From Oncomelania hupensis (Eukaryota; Mollusca; Gastropoda; Littorinimorpha; Pomatiopsidae), in the NCBI GenBank assembly GCA_036898135.1, contig CM072515.1:22627700-22691699 (forward strand): DNA of 64,000 nt, in the 5' to 3' direction. Below the pieces are notes generated by a model. The model searched no databases and had not been told where the DNA came from. It saw only the letters and a list, made by a program, of their open reading frames with translations. A program made the translations under genes and the position numbers. Shown in pieces: positions 46,460 through 58,638 of the stretch. Numbering within the stretch: the first letter of the stretch is position 1; the number at the start of each line of letters is the position of its first letter.

Positions 46460-47102
46460 TGTTACACTCGGTTTGATGTTGGTGTTTTCTATCAGTATCT
46501 GATTCAGCCCCAATGCTGAATTCCTGATAGGGTGTAACTCAGATTCGTTTATTCACGCAGCCTGCTCAAGCAGCATACAACTAAGTCACAAAGTCGACGT
46601 ATGAAGTTTTCCACTTTTATTCAGCATACATCAACAACTGCATACAATCGCTCAATCGCCTTTCCACTCTCAAGTTTACTTTCCAACTTACTATCAACAA
46701 CAATAACTATCCACAACAACACACGGAGCATCGAATATATAATTTTTTCTCTCAACTCGAGATGACCTCAGTTCGTTCTAGAAAATGACGCATTACAACC
46801 AATCAGAATTAAAGATCGTCATCGCTGACTTACGTCATACATTGTTCTAAACATACCCGGAACCTTCTCTTGCTTCGACATGTATCGGGAAATTTCTATC
46901 GAGAGTAAACACGCAGATCCAGAAACTTCTCCAGTAATATCGACTAACGCAAATTATCAATGTTATACAAAGCCTCTCCTAACAACAATGCAAACTCAAA
47001 TCAAAGGTAAATAAACTCCATTATTGAATACTTTGCAAAACGAAACGATTAGATCTATCGTGCGCGCTTCCGACGTACTACCATTCGCGTTTCAACGTAA
47101 CA
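46460..47102. mobile_element. Solo LTR A
   Basis: The 643-bp unit starts TGTTAC and ends GTAACA with GTGGT at 46455-46459 and 47103-47107, the hallmarks of LTR integration. It is homologous over its length to solo LTR B (59247-61289). No internal retrotransposon sequence is present. Confidence 0.92.
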
Positions 47103-47597
47103 GTGGTATATAAAAATGTGGTACTTTTATCAGCATCATTGCAGTCTCGGGCTTATAAATATGTTTAACCAAGCTTAACTTGTACAGGAGAAGGTTGTAA
47201 TTGGGCAATTGGACACCTCTAAGTACAGTACTACAAGATTTTGTCACAGAGAAATCTGTTTAACAATACAATAGCAGTTTTCATGTCACCTCAACACCCT
47301 CCCTCCTCTATCAGGAATAGTCCGGTAAAATATTTGTCGTTCGAAGCCAATGACCACGAGTAAATATGCTGTTATTTGGGGGGGCGAGACTGTGATTGTA
47401 AATATGCAATTGGTTGTTAAACAGTGTACGTGTATATTTTTAATCTCTACCACATGTTTTTCTCAACAACAACAAAGTTGTTTTGTATCAATCAAAACGG
47501 TATCTTCCCATCACCATCATTAATTTTCTTCTTCCCACATGAAGGTTGTTCAAGAAAATAAAGAACTGCAAAGAATGAACTTAATTAGATCACACAC
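47103..47597. other. Intron sequence, nothing recognised
   Basis: No ORF, repeat boundary or exon was supported. Confidence 0.5.
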
Positions 47598-47679
47598 CTT
47601 ACTTATTTCGCTTTCAAGTTCCTCCATTCGTTGGGAATGCTTTTCTATTTCCTTGTCAATTTTTTGTTTCATTGCTATG
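47598..47679 (-). CDS. Coiled-coil gene, exon 7
   Basis: It completes the split Gly codon from exon 6 and reads IAMKQKIDKEIEKHSQRMEE, then LESEISK. Two donors are possible: AAG|GTGTGT (used here) and ATAA|GTAAGG five bases earlier. Only the first keeps exon 8 in frame, because the earlier one would put a stop into exon 8. Confidence 0.8.
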
Positions 47680-48239
47680 CTGCACAGGTGAAAACAAAAC
47701 AATAGGAAAACTATTAACACAACTAAACAATCACGAAAATGATGTAAAATTTTGTGGTTGCAAAGTTATAAATGCCACTTCTCATTAATCTTTTCAGTGC
47801 TAGCCATTTTAGTGAGCATTCGAGGGTATACATTAACAAGTAGCAATTTTACTTGTGTAAAAAGCATGTGCGATATTGTACCTTTAGGATAGTAAATAGT
47901 GACTAATTTATTACATTTGAGCTGATTATGATGGTGATCCCATCAGGTGTCATATTTAGCTGGTTGCCCTCCAAAAGGGTTAACCATAGACTTAGACTCA
48001 CAAAACAGTAAAGCAACAACAGATCATTCACTTTCTCCCAAATTCTTCAATGCAGGTATTGGTTGTGCTTACAAATAGTTTAGTGATAGTAGAATATACG
48101 TTGGCAAAGTTTACCAAGTGTTGTGCTAACATGTAAAGCCACAACAGGAATCTAAAGGTAATTGTGTCCAGTGTCATGAAACGTTGTGTCCACAGTAAAA
48201 AAGAATGCACTGTATATTTTGCAAAAAGTGTAACTCCTG

Positions 48240-48379
48240 CATAGCTGCCAACCTTCCAAAGTTAAAAAGAGAACATGTGGGGGGTGGGACCGGGAGGGGG
48301 GGTACGCCCCCCTCCCGAATAGCTGAAGCCTTTTTTGCAATCTGAAAGGCACATTTCTCATCTCCTGAAAGGAAAACTT

Positions 48380-48461
<82 letters not shown>

Positions 48462-48821
48462 GAAGAAGAAGACGAAGAAGAAGAAAAAGAAGAACAAGAA
48501 GAAAAAGAAGAAGAAAGCCCATTATATTACAAAGCATTCATTAATTTATGTAGATTACTACAACACACAAAAGATCAGCTTTTAGCTTACACAAACTGCT
48601 TTATTCTTTTGAATGGTGTTGAATGAACATTGATGCTTCACTCGATAGACTAGCGCAACATGTTGAAAGCCAAAGTTGCTTCGTTTAAAATTTCGTTTTT
48701 TATTTGTTTTTTTTTTTGTGTGTGAAATCGGAAACCATATTTTTGTTAGAAAATAACGAAAACGACGACAGATATTAAAAAAAAAAATTTTCCGGTTTTT
48801 CCGTAACAGTTGGCAGCTATG
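48240..48821. mobile_element. hAT-like non-autonomous element, 6-bp target duplication CTCCTG
   Basis: Ends CATAGCTGCCAAC are perfect over 13 bp and flanked by CTCCTG at 48234-48239 and 48822-48827. The interior is a GC-rich inverted block, an AAT/GAA microsatellite (48382-48515) and AT-rich sequence. Confidence 0.92.
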
Positions 48822-48849
48822 CTCCTGTGTTTTGCAGTATGACTAGTGT

Positions 48850-49060
48850 GACTATAATATTATAGTATGTATATTATTATTATATTAATATTATATTATT
48901 ATATGTATATTAGTAAATATATATTATAGTACAGTAATTAGAATATAGACTATAGTATATATATATATATGACTATAGTATAGTATAGTGTAGTATAGTA
49001 TTGTATAGTCTAGTCTAGTATAGTCTAGTATAGTATGATAATAGTATGACTATAATATAA
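48850..49060. repeat. TATAG/TATTA low-complexity tract
   Basis: Degenerate tatagta and tattat units with several short palindromes. No gene. Confidence 0.8.
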
Positions 49061-49213
49061 TATGTAACACTTTTTAAAGCATAATGAGCACCTGAGAGTA
49101 TACTTCTAAAGTGAACAAATTAATATAACATTGTAAGATACAGGGTCTAGCAAAAAGTCAACATAATAAGGCTAGCAGCAAGTATCATACAGAGAAAACA
49201 AAAACATTCATAC

Positions 49214-49323
49214 CCCTTTGCTTTCTTCGACTCGTTCCTTTCTTCTAGTTTCACCAAACGTCTCTCCAGTTTTCCCTCCATTTTGTCATTGTTATTCTTC
49301 TTGCCCTCAGTCTCACTTAAAAG
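49214..49323 (-). CDS. Coiled-coil gene, exon 6
   Basis: The 110-bp exon starts LLSETEGKKNNNDKMEGKLE and continues RRLVKLEERNESKKAK, ending in phase 2 before GTATGA. It is strongly charged and has no Pro, as expected of a long helix. Confidence 0.85.
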
Positions 49324-49484
49324 CTACACATCGAGGATAAATGATACACAAGGTTAATAGAAGAATAGGTGACGATCCCCACTGGAATAATGAAAACAAA
49401 GATATTCATGAACTTGTTACAATGTAGGGCACCCATGCAGTGGCGCGAGCTGCTACAAGAGCTTAAATTTGCTAAACACAATAA

Positions 49485-50165
49485 CAAGATGGCAAGCTAC
49501 TCAAATGCATTTCCAGACACATAGCGGAAGACCATGTTCATTTTCATGGGGCTGTTCTGTTTTCGTTATCCTAAAGAAGCAAAATGAAAATAAGGAATGA
49601 CTGGCCACTACCTGAACCATCTGCAAGCTAATATTTATCAAACTCTGTTTCAGCAACTTTGAGATAAGGAGCAAAACGTGTTTAGAAAATGAGCAACCTC
49701 AACTACCCTTACCTTTGAGAAAGAGCAAATATAATTATTAATTAAGTAAAACTCCCAGCACTAATTAAATTATCTGCATACAAATAAACTAAATCGGACC
49801 AGTCATTTTTGAGGTAATACTAAAATCATCTTTTGAACAGAACAGTCAAGATCGGACCAAAGGAGCACCCAATCAACGGACCAATGTTGACTGATTGGCC
49901 ACATGTTAAGTACCATGCATACCAAAAATCATCCAAATCCGTCTAGCTGTTTATGAGTTAGAGCACAACATGTTTAGCATGGAATTGACATGACTGAACT
50001 TTGAAGTAGAGCAAATACTATGGCGCTGGAGGCTGGCCACTAACCTAGGTAATGTTTCTATGAAGTTTGGTCAAAATCTGTTCAGTGGTTCTTGAGATAC
50101 GACAAGCAAAGCACCGACATTTGGCTAGTTCTGATTTCAGATTATTTCAAAGTATTTCCAGACCT
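49485..50165. repeat. Dispersed repeat family (gagcaaaacgtgttta), long copy
   Basis: Contains aagatggcaagctactcaaa, ggagcaaaacgtgtttagaa and aatgtttctatgaagtttgg in the same order as the fragments at 44.5 and 46.2 kb. No ORF. Confidence 0.65.
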
Positions 50166-50253
50166 TTTGTTGGAGGTGGTGGTGATGAAGCTGATGATGA
50201 AAATGACAGTTATAATTGTCATGATGTCCATACCACCATTTCAAATCACTAAC

Positions 50254-50317
50254 CGTTGTTATGCCCTTCAATTTGTTTTTACTCTGTACCAGCTTTACCA
50301 TTTGCATTTCCAGCTCC
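50254..50317 (-). CDS. Coiled-coil gene, exon 5
   Basis: The exon completes a split Lys codon from exon 4 and reads KELEMQMVKLVQSKNKLKGI, then TT, ending in phase 0 before GTTAGT. The acceptor ccttcag follows a pyrimidine-rich stretch. Confidence 0.8.
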
Positions 50318-50514
50318 CTGAAGGAAAAAAAAGAAATATATAATTATATCTCTCATAAACTGTATTACCTCTGTATAAACTTCAATTCCCAGAACTGCCA
50401 ATCTTCAAAATTAATTTCAGTAATGGAAAAATCTGAATTTCAGTAATTTTCCAAGCTTTAGTAATTACCTTGCTGAAAGTAGTGCGCACTATGCAAAAAG
50501 CCACACACTTTTTT

Positions 50515-51195
50515 AAGTAGATGGGCAAAGCCCATTTGACTCACATGCTCCTCATGGAGCTCGCAATATTTAACATGAAAATAAGTGATCAGTAAAAACA
50601 ATGAAATGGCGGCATTAAAATGCAAAGTAATATCGACTTTCATCTTTCTATGCTCTTGACCTTGAGATGACATTGACCTCCTGCTCCAAATACTCATGTA
50701 CTATCAAATGCAGCAAACGCTGTATTGAGCCAAAAAACTGTGACCTTGGGATGACCTTGACCTTCAATGACCTTGACCTTCAGATGTCCTTGACCCTCAC
50801 CTCATCTTTTATGCACGTCTGATCAAATAACCCAATTTGATGCATACTATGGGTTAAATAAACAGCCATTCCACTGTACGATTACCTATTTTTAAGTATG
50901 TTTTTGTGATGTCTAAAATGACTAGATCAATGCAAAAATGGAACAAAAATGAAATATCAATCTATCATCTCTTTTATTAAAAAAAAAATTTGGGTTTAGT
51001 ACACTGAGCTGTATATACAGCTCAGTGGTTTAGTATCTCTCATAGTTTAGAGTTAAGGTCAATGTACCTATACAAACTGACTTTTGACAGCTCCAGTGAC
51101 CTTGACCTTGGAGTGAGGTTGACCAAATTTGCAAAGTATGTGTGGGAGAGGGTGGCGAGTACACAGATTGACATTGCTATGCATGTGAGTCAAAA
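50515..51195. repeat. TGACCTTGA repeat copy, internally shortened
   Basis: It starts gatgggcaaagcccatttgac and ends attgctatgcatgtgagtca. Near 51000-51030 it contains a perfect ctgagctgtatatacagctcag palindrome. Confidence 0.8.
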
Positions 51196-52485
51196 AACAA
51201 CAACCAAGTCCAGCAATTCTGTCCAGGTATCTGTCTGCTAAACTTTTATTTCTTCCTACTTCTTCCTTCTCTCTGCTTCAAGAGTTTCAGCTGTGGCAGA
51301 CTTAGAGCCTATTTAAAACTGTCTGATGATGCTGTATGGAATAAAAGGACTAAGTTTCAAAGTTCACTCCATACACAGAGAAGCTATATACAGTTGTTTT
51401 TTGTCCACATCCGTACATATTATATCTGTTAAACTTTAATTTCTTCCTTCCTGACAAAAGTGTCAATCTTTGTTTGACCACAACTATATTCTTTGGCTAT
51501 AACTCCCACCCCCCACCCCCACCCCCCCCTCCCTTCCCCATTCATTTTAAACATAACAAAAATTTTGTTTAAAAAATTACGCAGTTCAGTACTCCCGTAA
51601 CCAAAATTAATTTCAGTAACAAATTACAGATAGTCTGTAAGGGTTGCAAGCTCTGAATTCTGGAATTCACAAAATCTCTTTTCACAAGTCACAGCATACA
51701 CTGTTTAGGATTATTACTCCAATATGTCGGATTGCAGACCATGTATCGAATTTCTCAGTTTGAGATCAATAAAGTTATATTGTATTGTATTGTATTATCC
51801 TACCCACCCAACACTGCTATGACTATAGACCCCCATTGGTGACAGCACGGTGATGAATTTCAGCAAGTACAAATGGCCCATTGTTTGCACTTTTTTCCGG
51901 CTCTGAATTTTTATCTCCGGAGAAATGGTCAACTTCGTCATCATCCACGTCACTATTTCATTTGCAAAATCATCATCAAAAAGTAACCACGCTGCGGTTT
52001 CAGCATCAAAAGTACAACTACATGGTGACGCCATGTTTACGACCTGAAATTCGATATACTATGATGAACAAAGAACAGTGCCTTCGTTTTTTCCACACAT
52101 GCATCCAACCGAAGCTTTCAAGAAGAGAATCCTTCAAAGTCTTTTCACGTGATAGTCCCCAAAACTGATTCAGCTCTGTATCATGAATATTCACTGAGGA
52201 GTTAAATTTAGAAGTTAGCGCAAATATCATTGCACTGCATACCAGTAGGTTACTCGTGCTGAGGCAAGGCGTATGCGCGCTATGGTGCAAGATGCTTAGT
52301 ACTGCAGTAGCGCAACTCTGATTGCGCTGCGATGTTAAAAAGTTAAATATACACAATGCTTAATAACATTGTAAACATTCTGACTTTTCTTCAATATTTA
52401 TCAGATATACAAGAGACTCGAATATAAAGAAAATGCCACACTTCCTTAAATTAACTATACATGAAGATGCCACTACAAGCACACT
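51196..52485. other. Intron sequence, no coding feature
   Basis: C-rich run near 51510-51540 and a (TTGTA)n-like stretch near 51780. Short minus ORF 51795-52034 has no recognisable content. Confidence 0.5.
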
Positions 52486-53805
52486 AAGACATCCTATCCT
52501 ACCCCGTAACTCAGAAGTCATTGGGCACCACAGATGATCGTTTAACCAGCGCACTCCATCTTTTTCTGTCCTCAGCAACCCTCATGGCTTCACTCAGTGT
52601 CAAGCCAGTCCATTCTCGAAAGTTGTCCTCCCACCTCTTTTTCTGTCTCCCTCTTCTTCTGCCTACTTGCACCATGCCTTGCAGGATGGTCTTTGCAAGG
52701 GCTTATGCTCTGGTGACGTGGCCATACCATCGGAGTTTCCGTTTCTTCACCACTGTGAGCATGTAATCGTGTTGTCCAATGGCTTGTGTGATGGTCTTTC
52801 GGACTTTGTTGTTGGTGATGTGCTGGTATAGGAAATGCCCAGAAGTCTTCTGAAAAGACTACCAGTGCAGTCCTCCACAACAGCGCCATCGGAAACTGGT
52901 TCAGAACAACAATCGGCATGTGTCAAAGATGCCTACTCTCTCCAACACTCTTCAGCAGCTTCCTAGAGCGCATCATGTCAGATGCCATTGTAGATCACGA
53001 AGGCACAGTGCCACGCAGATAATTTGGATAAATTACAGGTAAGAGAGTGGATGATATAGTGGAAGTGAATAGAGATGGATGAAAGGTGGAAGGAATATTT
53101 CACGGAGTGCACGTGGCTGTAGGAAAAGAGGAGCGAAGATTATAACTTTCCGAGGGCAAGACAGAGTATGATAAAATATAATAAGTTTTTGAATATGCTC
53201 ACTGCAGGCTAGAGTTCCAAAGAGGAAAGACCTATTTTTTGTGAGTGTCTTGGATCTTCTTATGATTTTGAATTATCTAGAGGAATTGACAGGGCTGAAT
53301 AGGCAGTAACAGTGTTTGTTCAGTGGCAGACAGGTGGCAGCATTGTTAGAAGATTAAGTTGTCTTTGAGAATATCTTTGTTGGTCTGTGAGATTAGCCAT
53401 TTTTTTGGATGAGCAAAGAAAAAGAAGCCTAGCTTATTCCAATGGCTGTGTTGAAAGTCTAGTTTGTGACTGTTTCCTTGTTGGCATGTGAGTTCGTGTG
53501 AGGTGACTTCACTTGTGCTAGAAGTCAGTTGGGCTACAAGTACTGCGCCTGGATTGGTAGTGTGTAGGGTCAATCCCCAGCACCATAGCATGGCAAATCT
53601 TTGTCATTTGTTGCATGTTGTATGTGTTTGTATGTCCTTTCTTTTCTCGTCTCAGCAACTGAAGGACGTCCAGCCGATCAGGAGCGCTGGTGTGAGTGTT
53701 TGGTTATATGTGAGTGACTGCGCATGTACTTGCGTCCGATAAGTTCGTGACACACTGTCAGCATAGGGGGTAGAGCGATCTTCAATCTCCGTTTTGAGGA
53801 TGACA
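52486..53805 (-). mobile_element. RTE-like LINE with inverted 5' segment
   Basis: 52486-52850 is the 3' end of the family on the minus strand, with a TCCTA tail on the left. 52851-53805 is an upstream part of the same reverse transcriptase on the plus strand (YDKATSAVL-like, then TLFNIF-like region). Such head-to-head layouts are produced by twin priming. The inverted part is itself interrupted at 53011-53762. Confidence 0.8.
53011..53762. mobile_element. Insertion of about 750 bp with CACAGTG-like ends, unclassified
   Basis: In the other LINE copies gaaggcacagt runs directly into cagcataggg; here the two are separated. The left junction reads CACAGTGCCACG and the right one (complement) ACAGTGTGTCACG, giving imperfect inverted ends. 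No clear target duplication. Its 80-residue ORFs are not recognised. Confidence 0.55.
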
Positions 53806-54946
53806 TTGAACAAGCAGGATTCAGGGCAGGGCGAAGTACCACTGAAAAGATTTTCAACCTCAGAATAATCTGCAATAAATACCTACAGCACAAACAAACA
53901 TCTATATCATGTGTTTGTAGACTTCAAGAAAGCATTTGACCGAGTCTTTCATGCAGCTCTGTGGGTAAACATGAGAGTGTACAACATAAGTCATCAAAAG
54001 CCTGTATGACAAGGCTACCAGCACCATCGGAAACTGGTTCAGACCAACAATGGGTGTGAGGCAGAAATGCTTACTCTCTCCAACATTCTTCAACATCTTC
54101 CAAGAGCGCATCAAGTCAGATGCCCTTGCAGATCATGAAGGCATGGTCAGCATAGGGAGTAGAGCAATCTCCAACCTTCGTTTTGCGGATGACATTGATG
54201 GATTGGCTGGAGAGGAACAAGAACTTGAACAGCTGGTACAGAGGATTGACACCACCTGCAGAGCCTATGGAATGGAAATAAGTGCAAAGAAGACCAAAAT
54301 GATTACCAACACCACCAATGGCATCAACATAGACATCAAAGTCCAAGGCCAATCCCTCAACACAGTGCATAGCTTCAAATATTTAGGAGCCATTGTATCA
54401 GACAATGCATCCTGACAGGAAGTCCTCTCCATGATCGCACAAACAACTGCTGCCCTGACAAGGTTGAAGCCCATTTGGAAAGACAGGACCATCAGTCTAC
54501 ATTCCAAGGTAAGGCTGCAGCGCTCCCTTGTCATCTCCATCTTCCTATACCCTTGCGAAACATGGACCCTCACAGCATATCTACAATGAAGAATACAAAG
54601 CAGCATATCTACAACGAAGAATACAAAGCATGGAGATTATGTGCTATAGAAGATTTCTGGGCATTTCCTATACCCAGCACATTGCTAATGATGAAGTCCG
54701 ACAGACCATCCTGGAAGGCACAGTGCAAGGACGCAAAAGAAGAGGGAGACAGAAAAAGAGGTGGGAGTACAACATTCGAGAATGGACTGGCTTGACACTG
54801 AGCAAAGCCATGAGGCTTTCTAAGGACAGAGAAAGATAAAGTACGCTGGTTAAACAATCATCTGTGGTGCCCCAGCAATCTTCAAGTGACGGGATAGGAT
54901 AGGATAGGATAGGATAGGATAGGATAGGATAGGATAGGATAGGATA
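53806..54946 (+). pseudogene. RTE-like LINE, 5' truncated, GGATA tail
   Basis: It starts abruptly at EQAGFRAGRSTTEKIFNLRI. Then, with frameshifts, DFKKAFDRVFHAA, LLSPTFFNIFQERIKSDALA, the intact catalytic region RFADDIDGLAGEEQELEQLV, AYGMEISAKKTKMITNTTNG and the C-terminal RKRGRQKKRWEYNIREWTGL. A run of GGATA (54889-54946) ends 20 bp from the donor of exon 4. Confidence 0.88.
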
Positions 54947-54966
54947 GTCTAACATTTTGTACTCAC

Positions 54967-55022
54967 TTTTTCTTAGCGACGTTTTCAACTTTCTGGACTT
55001 TGAGTTGCTGCATTACATCCTC
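54967..55022 (-). CDS. Coiled-coil gene, exon 4
   Basis: The 56-bp exon reads EDVMQQLKVQKVENVAKK and ends in phase 2 before GTGAGT; the acceptor is cttgcag. Its donor lies about 20 bp from the GGATA tail of an RTE-like LINE, so the LINE inserted just inside the intron without touching the splice site. Confidence 0.85.
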
Positions 55023-55136
55023 CTGCAAGTGAAACAACACTGTTCTATACCATCTGATCCACATATATTTTTTTTAAAGCAGAAAAGAAATGATAATTAT
55101 AGCTAATTCTTGCAAGTTGGCATTATGCATCCACAT

Positions 55137-55290
55137 ATTAGTATTATTTATTATTATTATTATTATTATTTAATCATTCTCATACAGCTCTTTTCCAGCT
55201 CTTCAAATATCCACATATGTTATTATTATTTATTATTATTATTATTTAATCATTCTTATACAGATCTTTTCCAGCTCTTCAAAAAAAAAT
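55137..55290. repeat. Two adjacent copies of an (ATT)n-taatcattct unit
   Basis: 55137-55205 and 55212-55285 share catatnt, an ATT run and taatcattctnatacagntcttttccagctcttcaaa. Related sequence lies at 9249-9300. Confidence 0.75.
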
Positions 55291-55462
55291 GGCATGTCAC
55301 CATAATTATTGTTTTGTGGTGTTTCACAACAAGATCCCCCCACCCCCACCCTCGAGAATAAACGAACATCTCCATGAAACTTACTATCTAGCCAGAAAAG
55401 AAAGAGCAGCAAAAAGTGTGAGCGCCATGCAAAATTCTTTCAACATTTTTTAATAGACTTAC

Positions 55463-55561
55463 GCAGATGGATTTGATCCTCTTCTTCTCATGCCTAGCCA
55501 CTGATCGATCCTCTATTACTTCTTCTGTCAACTGTAAGGTCTGATCTTCAATGTCCAAGAT
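55463..55561 (-). CDS. Coiled-coil gene, exon 3
   Basis: The exon is 33 whole codons (phase 0 to 0), starting ILDIEDQTLQLTEEVIEDRS and ending RIKSIC before GTAAGT. The pattern of Leu/Ile/Val every three to four residues fits a coiled coil. It lies only 440 bp upstream of exon 4 and just 5' of an RTE-like LINE tail. Confidence 0.85.
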
Positions 55562-55788
55562 CTAAACAAAATAAAACAAAGGAAATATTTTTAAAAAAAT
55601 TAAAAATGCATAAAACAAAAATAGTGTTTTTTTTCAATTATCAGCAGCGCACATTTTTTCTTAATTTTCTGGTAGCAATCCCTTCACAGGACAAGAAACC
55701 CTAGATTTGGTGGTGAGCATCTACTAGTTTTAGAAAGGAGGTGGAGGTTTTGGAGGGAGGGTTGGTTGGAGCTAGGTACAAACAAAAC

Positions 55789-56891
55789 CAGGGTGGAGAA
55801 CAACTGAATCAAGAAATCTCTGAAATCCGGCCGGGGCCCAGGGGCCAAGCCCCGGTATTCGCCCCCTGGAAAGAAAATGAATTTATGCTATTTTGAAAGT
55901 AATTTAGGGCCTCTCCTGAAAGCAAAAAGCACAAAGTAAACATAAATAGAAACAACAACAACCAAAAAAAAAAAATGTTTTATGCACATGTCTTTCAAAA
56001 AAGTTAAGAATCTTGATTTGTAGGCCTAACAAAGTTTGAGGTCCACCACTGTTACACACAAACTCCACATTTCAAATTTTACTGGGCACACGTTTGTCTA
56101 TTTTTTAGCTGTAAACAGGCAAGAATTTTTATAATTTTAGAGATATTTAGGGGTACGTTAGTAAAAACACTACATCTTAGGTATTAGTGACTAGTGTATA
56201 GATTTAAATGAAATAAAATGCAAAATGAACAGAAATAAATCTCTTTTGATTATCTACCTTTTTATACTTCTCTTGTCATGTCTTGTTTTTGATTACTCCA
56301 TGTGTATACAATAAAAAAAAGTTTTAAAAAGTCCAAACAAGCCCCCTCCTCTTCTTCACTTTTATGCCAGTCTGAAAGATCGTATGCATGCACACTACTG
56401 ACACTAATTGTCTAATGACTAATCAGTCTAATGTCAGTACTCAGTACCGATCTCTTTCTCCGACTCTAAGTCCATTTCTCTCACTTTAATGTCTGATAAA
56501 TGGAAGCCTGTAAACTCCCCTTCATCAGTCAAAGAATCCAAACCATCCATTTTAGAAACACACACAAGAAAATTTGAAAAAAAAATCGAAAAAACGAACG
56601 CATCACAGAGAAAACTTGTGGAAATGCAGTCGAATGTTTTCACAACAGAATTTAACCGGAAGTCAATTGCCGGAAGTCTCGCAATCTTTCAAACAATGCG
56701 AGAATATAACCACATGGTTGATACGGACGCTTTTGGACGTTTTGCCTGTTTAGACCTTCGGCCGCTTTTGGCCGCTATGCCCAGTAAAGGGTAGCCCTCA
56801 GCTTCTCACACTCGGAACTCAATATTTTTTTCTCGGAAATGCAAATGCCTTCCGCGGAAATCCGCGGATTCGCGGAGAATTCTCCACCCTG
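55789..56891. mobile_element. hAT-like element family CAGGGTGGAGAA, long copy, duplication CAAAAC
   Basis: CAAAAC flanks it at 55783-55788 and 56892-56897. Left GC-rich hairpin region (ccggccggggcccaggggcc), then AT-rich body and right subterminal tccgcgga units. The minus strand keeps a short ORF, MDGLDSLTDEGEFTGFHLSD IKVREMDLESE (about 56440-56550), conserved in the copy at 61771 and likely the start of the lost transposase or a captured exon. Confidence 0.92.
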
Positions 56892-56894
56892 CAA

Positions 56895-58470
56895 AACTCT
56901 CATGCCCCTTAGGGAACTTGCAATATTTAACATGACATGGGCGCCCAGAAAGAAAAAAAAATTGAAATGGTAGTATTGAAATGCAAAGTAATACCGACTT
57001 TGATCTTTTGATGCTCTTGATCTTAAGATGACTTTGACCTCCAGCTCCAAATACACTCAAGTACTGTCAAAATTAACTATAGCAAAAGTTGTATTAAGCC
57101 CCCCCCAAAAAAAACAGCAGGGAAAAGCCCATATAACTCACATGTTCCTTATGTAACTTGGAATATTTAACATTAAAATGAGTGCCCAGAAAAAAAAGGA
57201 AAAAAAACACTAAATGAAACACAGACATTAAAATGCAAAGTAATACTGACTTTGGTTTTTCTATGCTCTTGACCTTAGGCTCCAAACACACTTATATAAT
57301 ATCAAATAAACCACAGCAAAAGTTGTATGATGCCCAAAAATTGACCTTGGGATGACCTTGAATTTTAGTGACCTTGGGATGACCTTGACTATTAGTGACA
57401 TTGACCTTGGGATGACCTTGACTGTCATGTGATCTCTCAGATAGGCTGATCCCCCCCCCCCCCCCTTTGTTTTTAAAATGACATTTCAATTTTTGGACTA
57501 TTTAGGACTCATCTTGCCCAGATTTGCAAAAAATCTGAATTTAAAAAGAATTTTTTTTTTTTTTTGGGGGGGGGATGTGGGGGGGTGGGAAGGGGGGGAA
57601 AGGAGGGGGAGGAGGGATTTGCACAAAATCAGGATTTGTTTTTAGGTATAGGGGGAAGAGGAGGGGTTAGGGGGTGAGTAAGAGTACACAGACTATTGCT
57701 ATGTATATCACTATATGAGTCAAAAACCCACAATGACCTTCAGCTTGGGATGATCTTGACCTTCAGTGACCTTGACCTTCACATGACATCTGATGCTCAT
57801 GTATGATCAAATAACCAATGTTGTTGCATTCTACGGGTTAAATATAGAGCCATTCCACTGTATGATGAGAAATCTTTTAATGATTTTTAAGGCCAAAAAT
57901 GACCTTGATCTTCAAGATCAACCAAAAATGGAATAAATATGAAAGATCAATCTATTGTCTATAAATACAACAAGTTTGGACTTTCTAACTCTCATAGTTT
58001 AGGATAGAGGTCACTTCAAAGTACCTATAGTATATAAACCGACTTTGGACAGCTTCAGTGATCTTGACCTTGGGTGAGGTGGTCTAAATTTCCATAGTAC
58101 GTGTGTCTCGTTGATATCTATCATCATCAAAGAATCATGTTCAATATCAATAACTAAGAAAAAAAAGACATTATGTGAAAACCCTGTAACCTTGACCTTG
58201 AATTAAGTGAAGTCATTCATTCATTCACAAATCATTTTTGAGGTCCAACGGTTATACACATCCTACCAAGGTTGGTTGCAATAGATAAAATGGGTTCTGC
58301 AAAATTATGTCACTTGCAAGTTTTGCGTACAGGCAAATGACTGACAGTACACATTTAAATTTGTTCTTTTCACATATCATTTTTGGGTTATTTAGGACTG
58401 ATCTTGCACAGATTTGCAAAAATGTGGGAACATTTTTTTATCTTTGGGTGTGTACAAAAAAACAAACAAA
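56895..58470. repeat. Cluster of three TGACCTTGA repeat copies
   Basis: 56895-57095 (truncated), 57110-57722 and 57728-58470 follow one another. Some carry C or G homopolymer runs (57450-57470, 57560-57620). Each holds several TGACCTTGA or TGACCTTGG units. Confidence 0.75.
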
Positions 58471-58583
58471 CAACTGCAAGCAACATAGTAATGATCAACA
58501 GCAAAGTAACTAGCAACCTAGCTGCATATACAGCATTAGTAATGAGTGAACAAGTTCACAACAACAAAAGACTTGTAACTCAC

Positions 58584-58638
58584 TTTGAAATGTGATTGTC
58601 GAATTTCATCCCTCAGGTTATTCAATTCTATAACTTCA
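58584..58638 (-). CDS. Coiled-coil gene, exon 2
   Basis: This 55-bp exon lies between a cccccag acceptor and a GTGAG donor. Joined to exon 1 it reads NEVIELNNLRDEIRQSHFK with no stop and leaves phase 0. The phase match across a 5-kb intron full of nested transposons is the main support. Confidence 0.8.

Noticed and set aside
48174..48544. Phe/Leu- and Ile/Arg-repeat ORFs
   Set aside because: Products of the AAT/GAA microsatellite within the element at 48240-48821.
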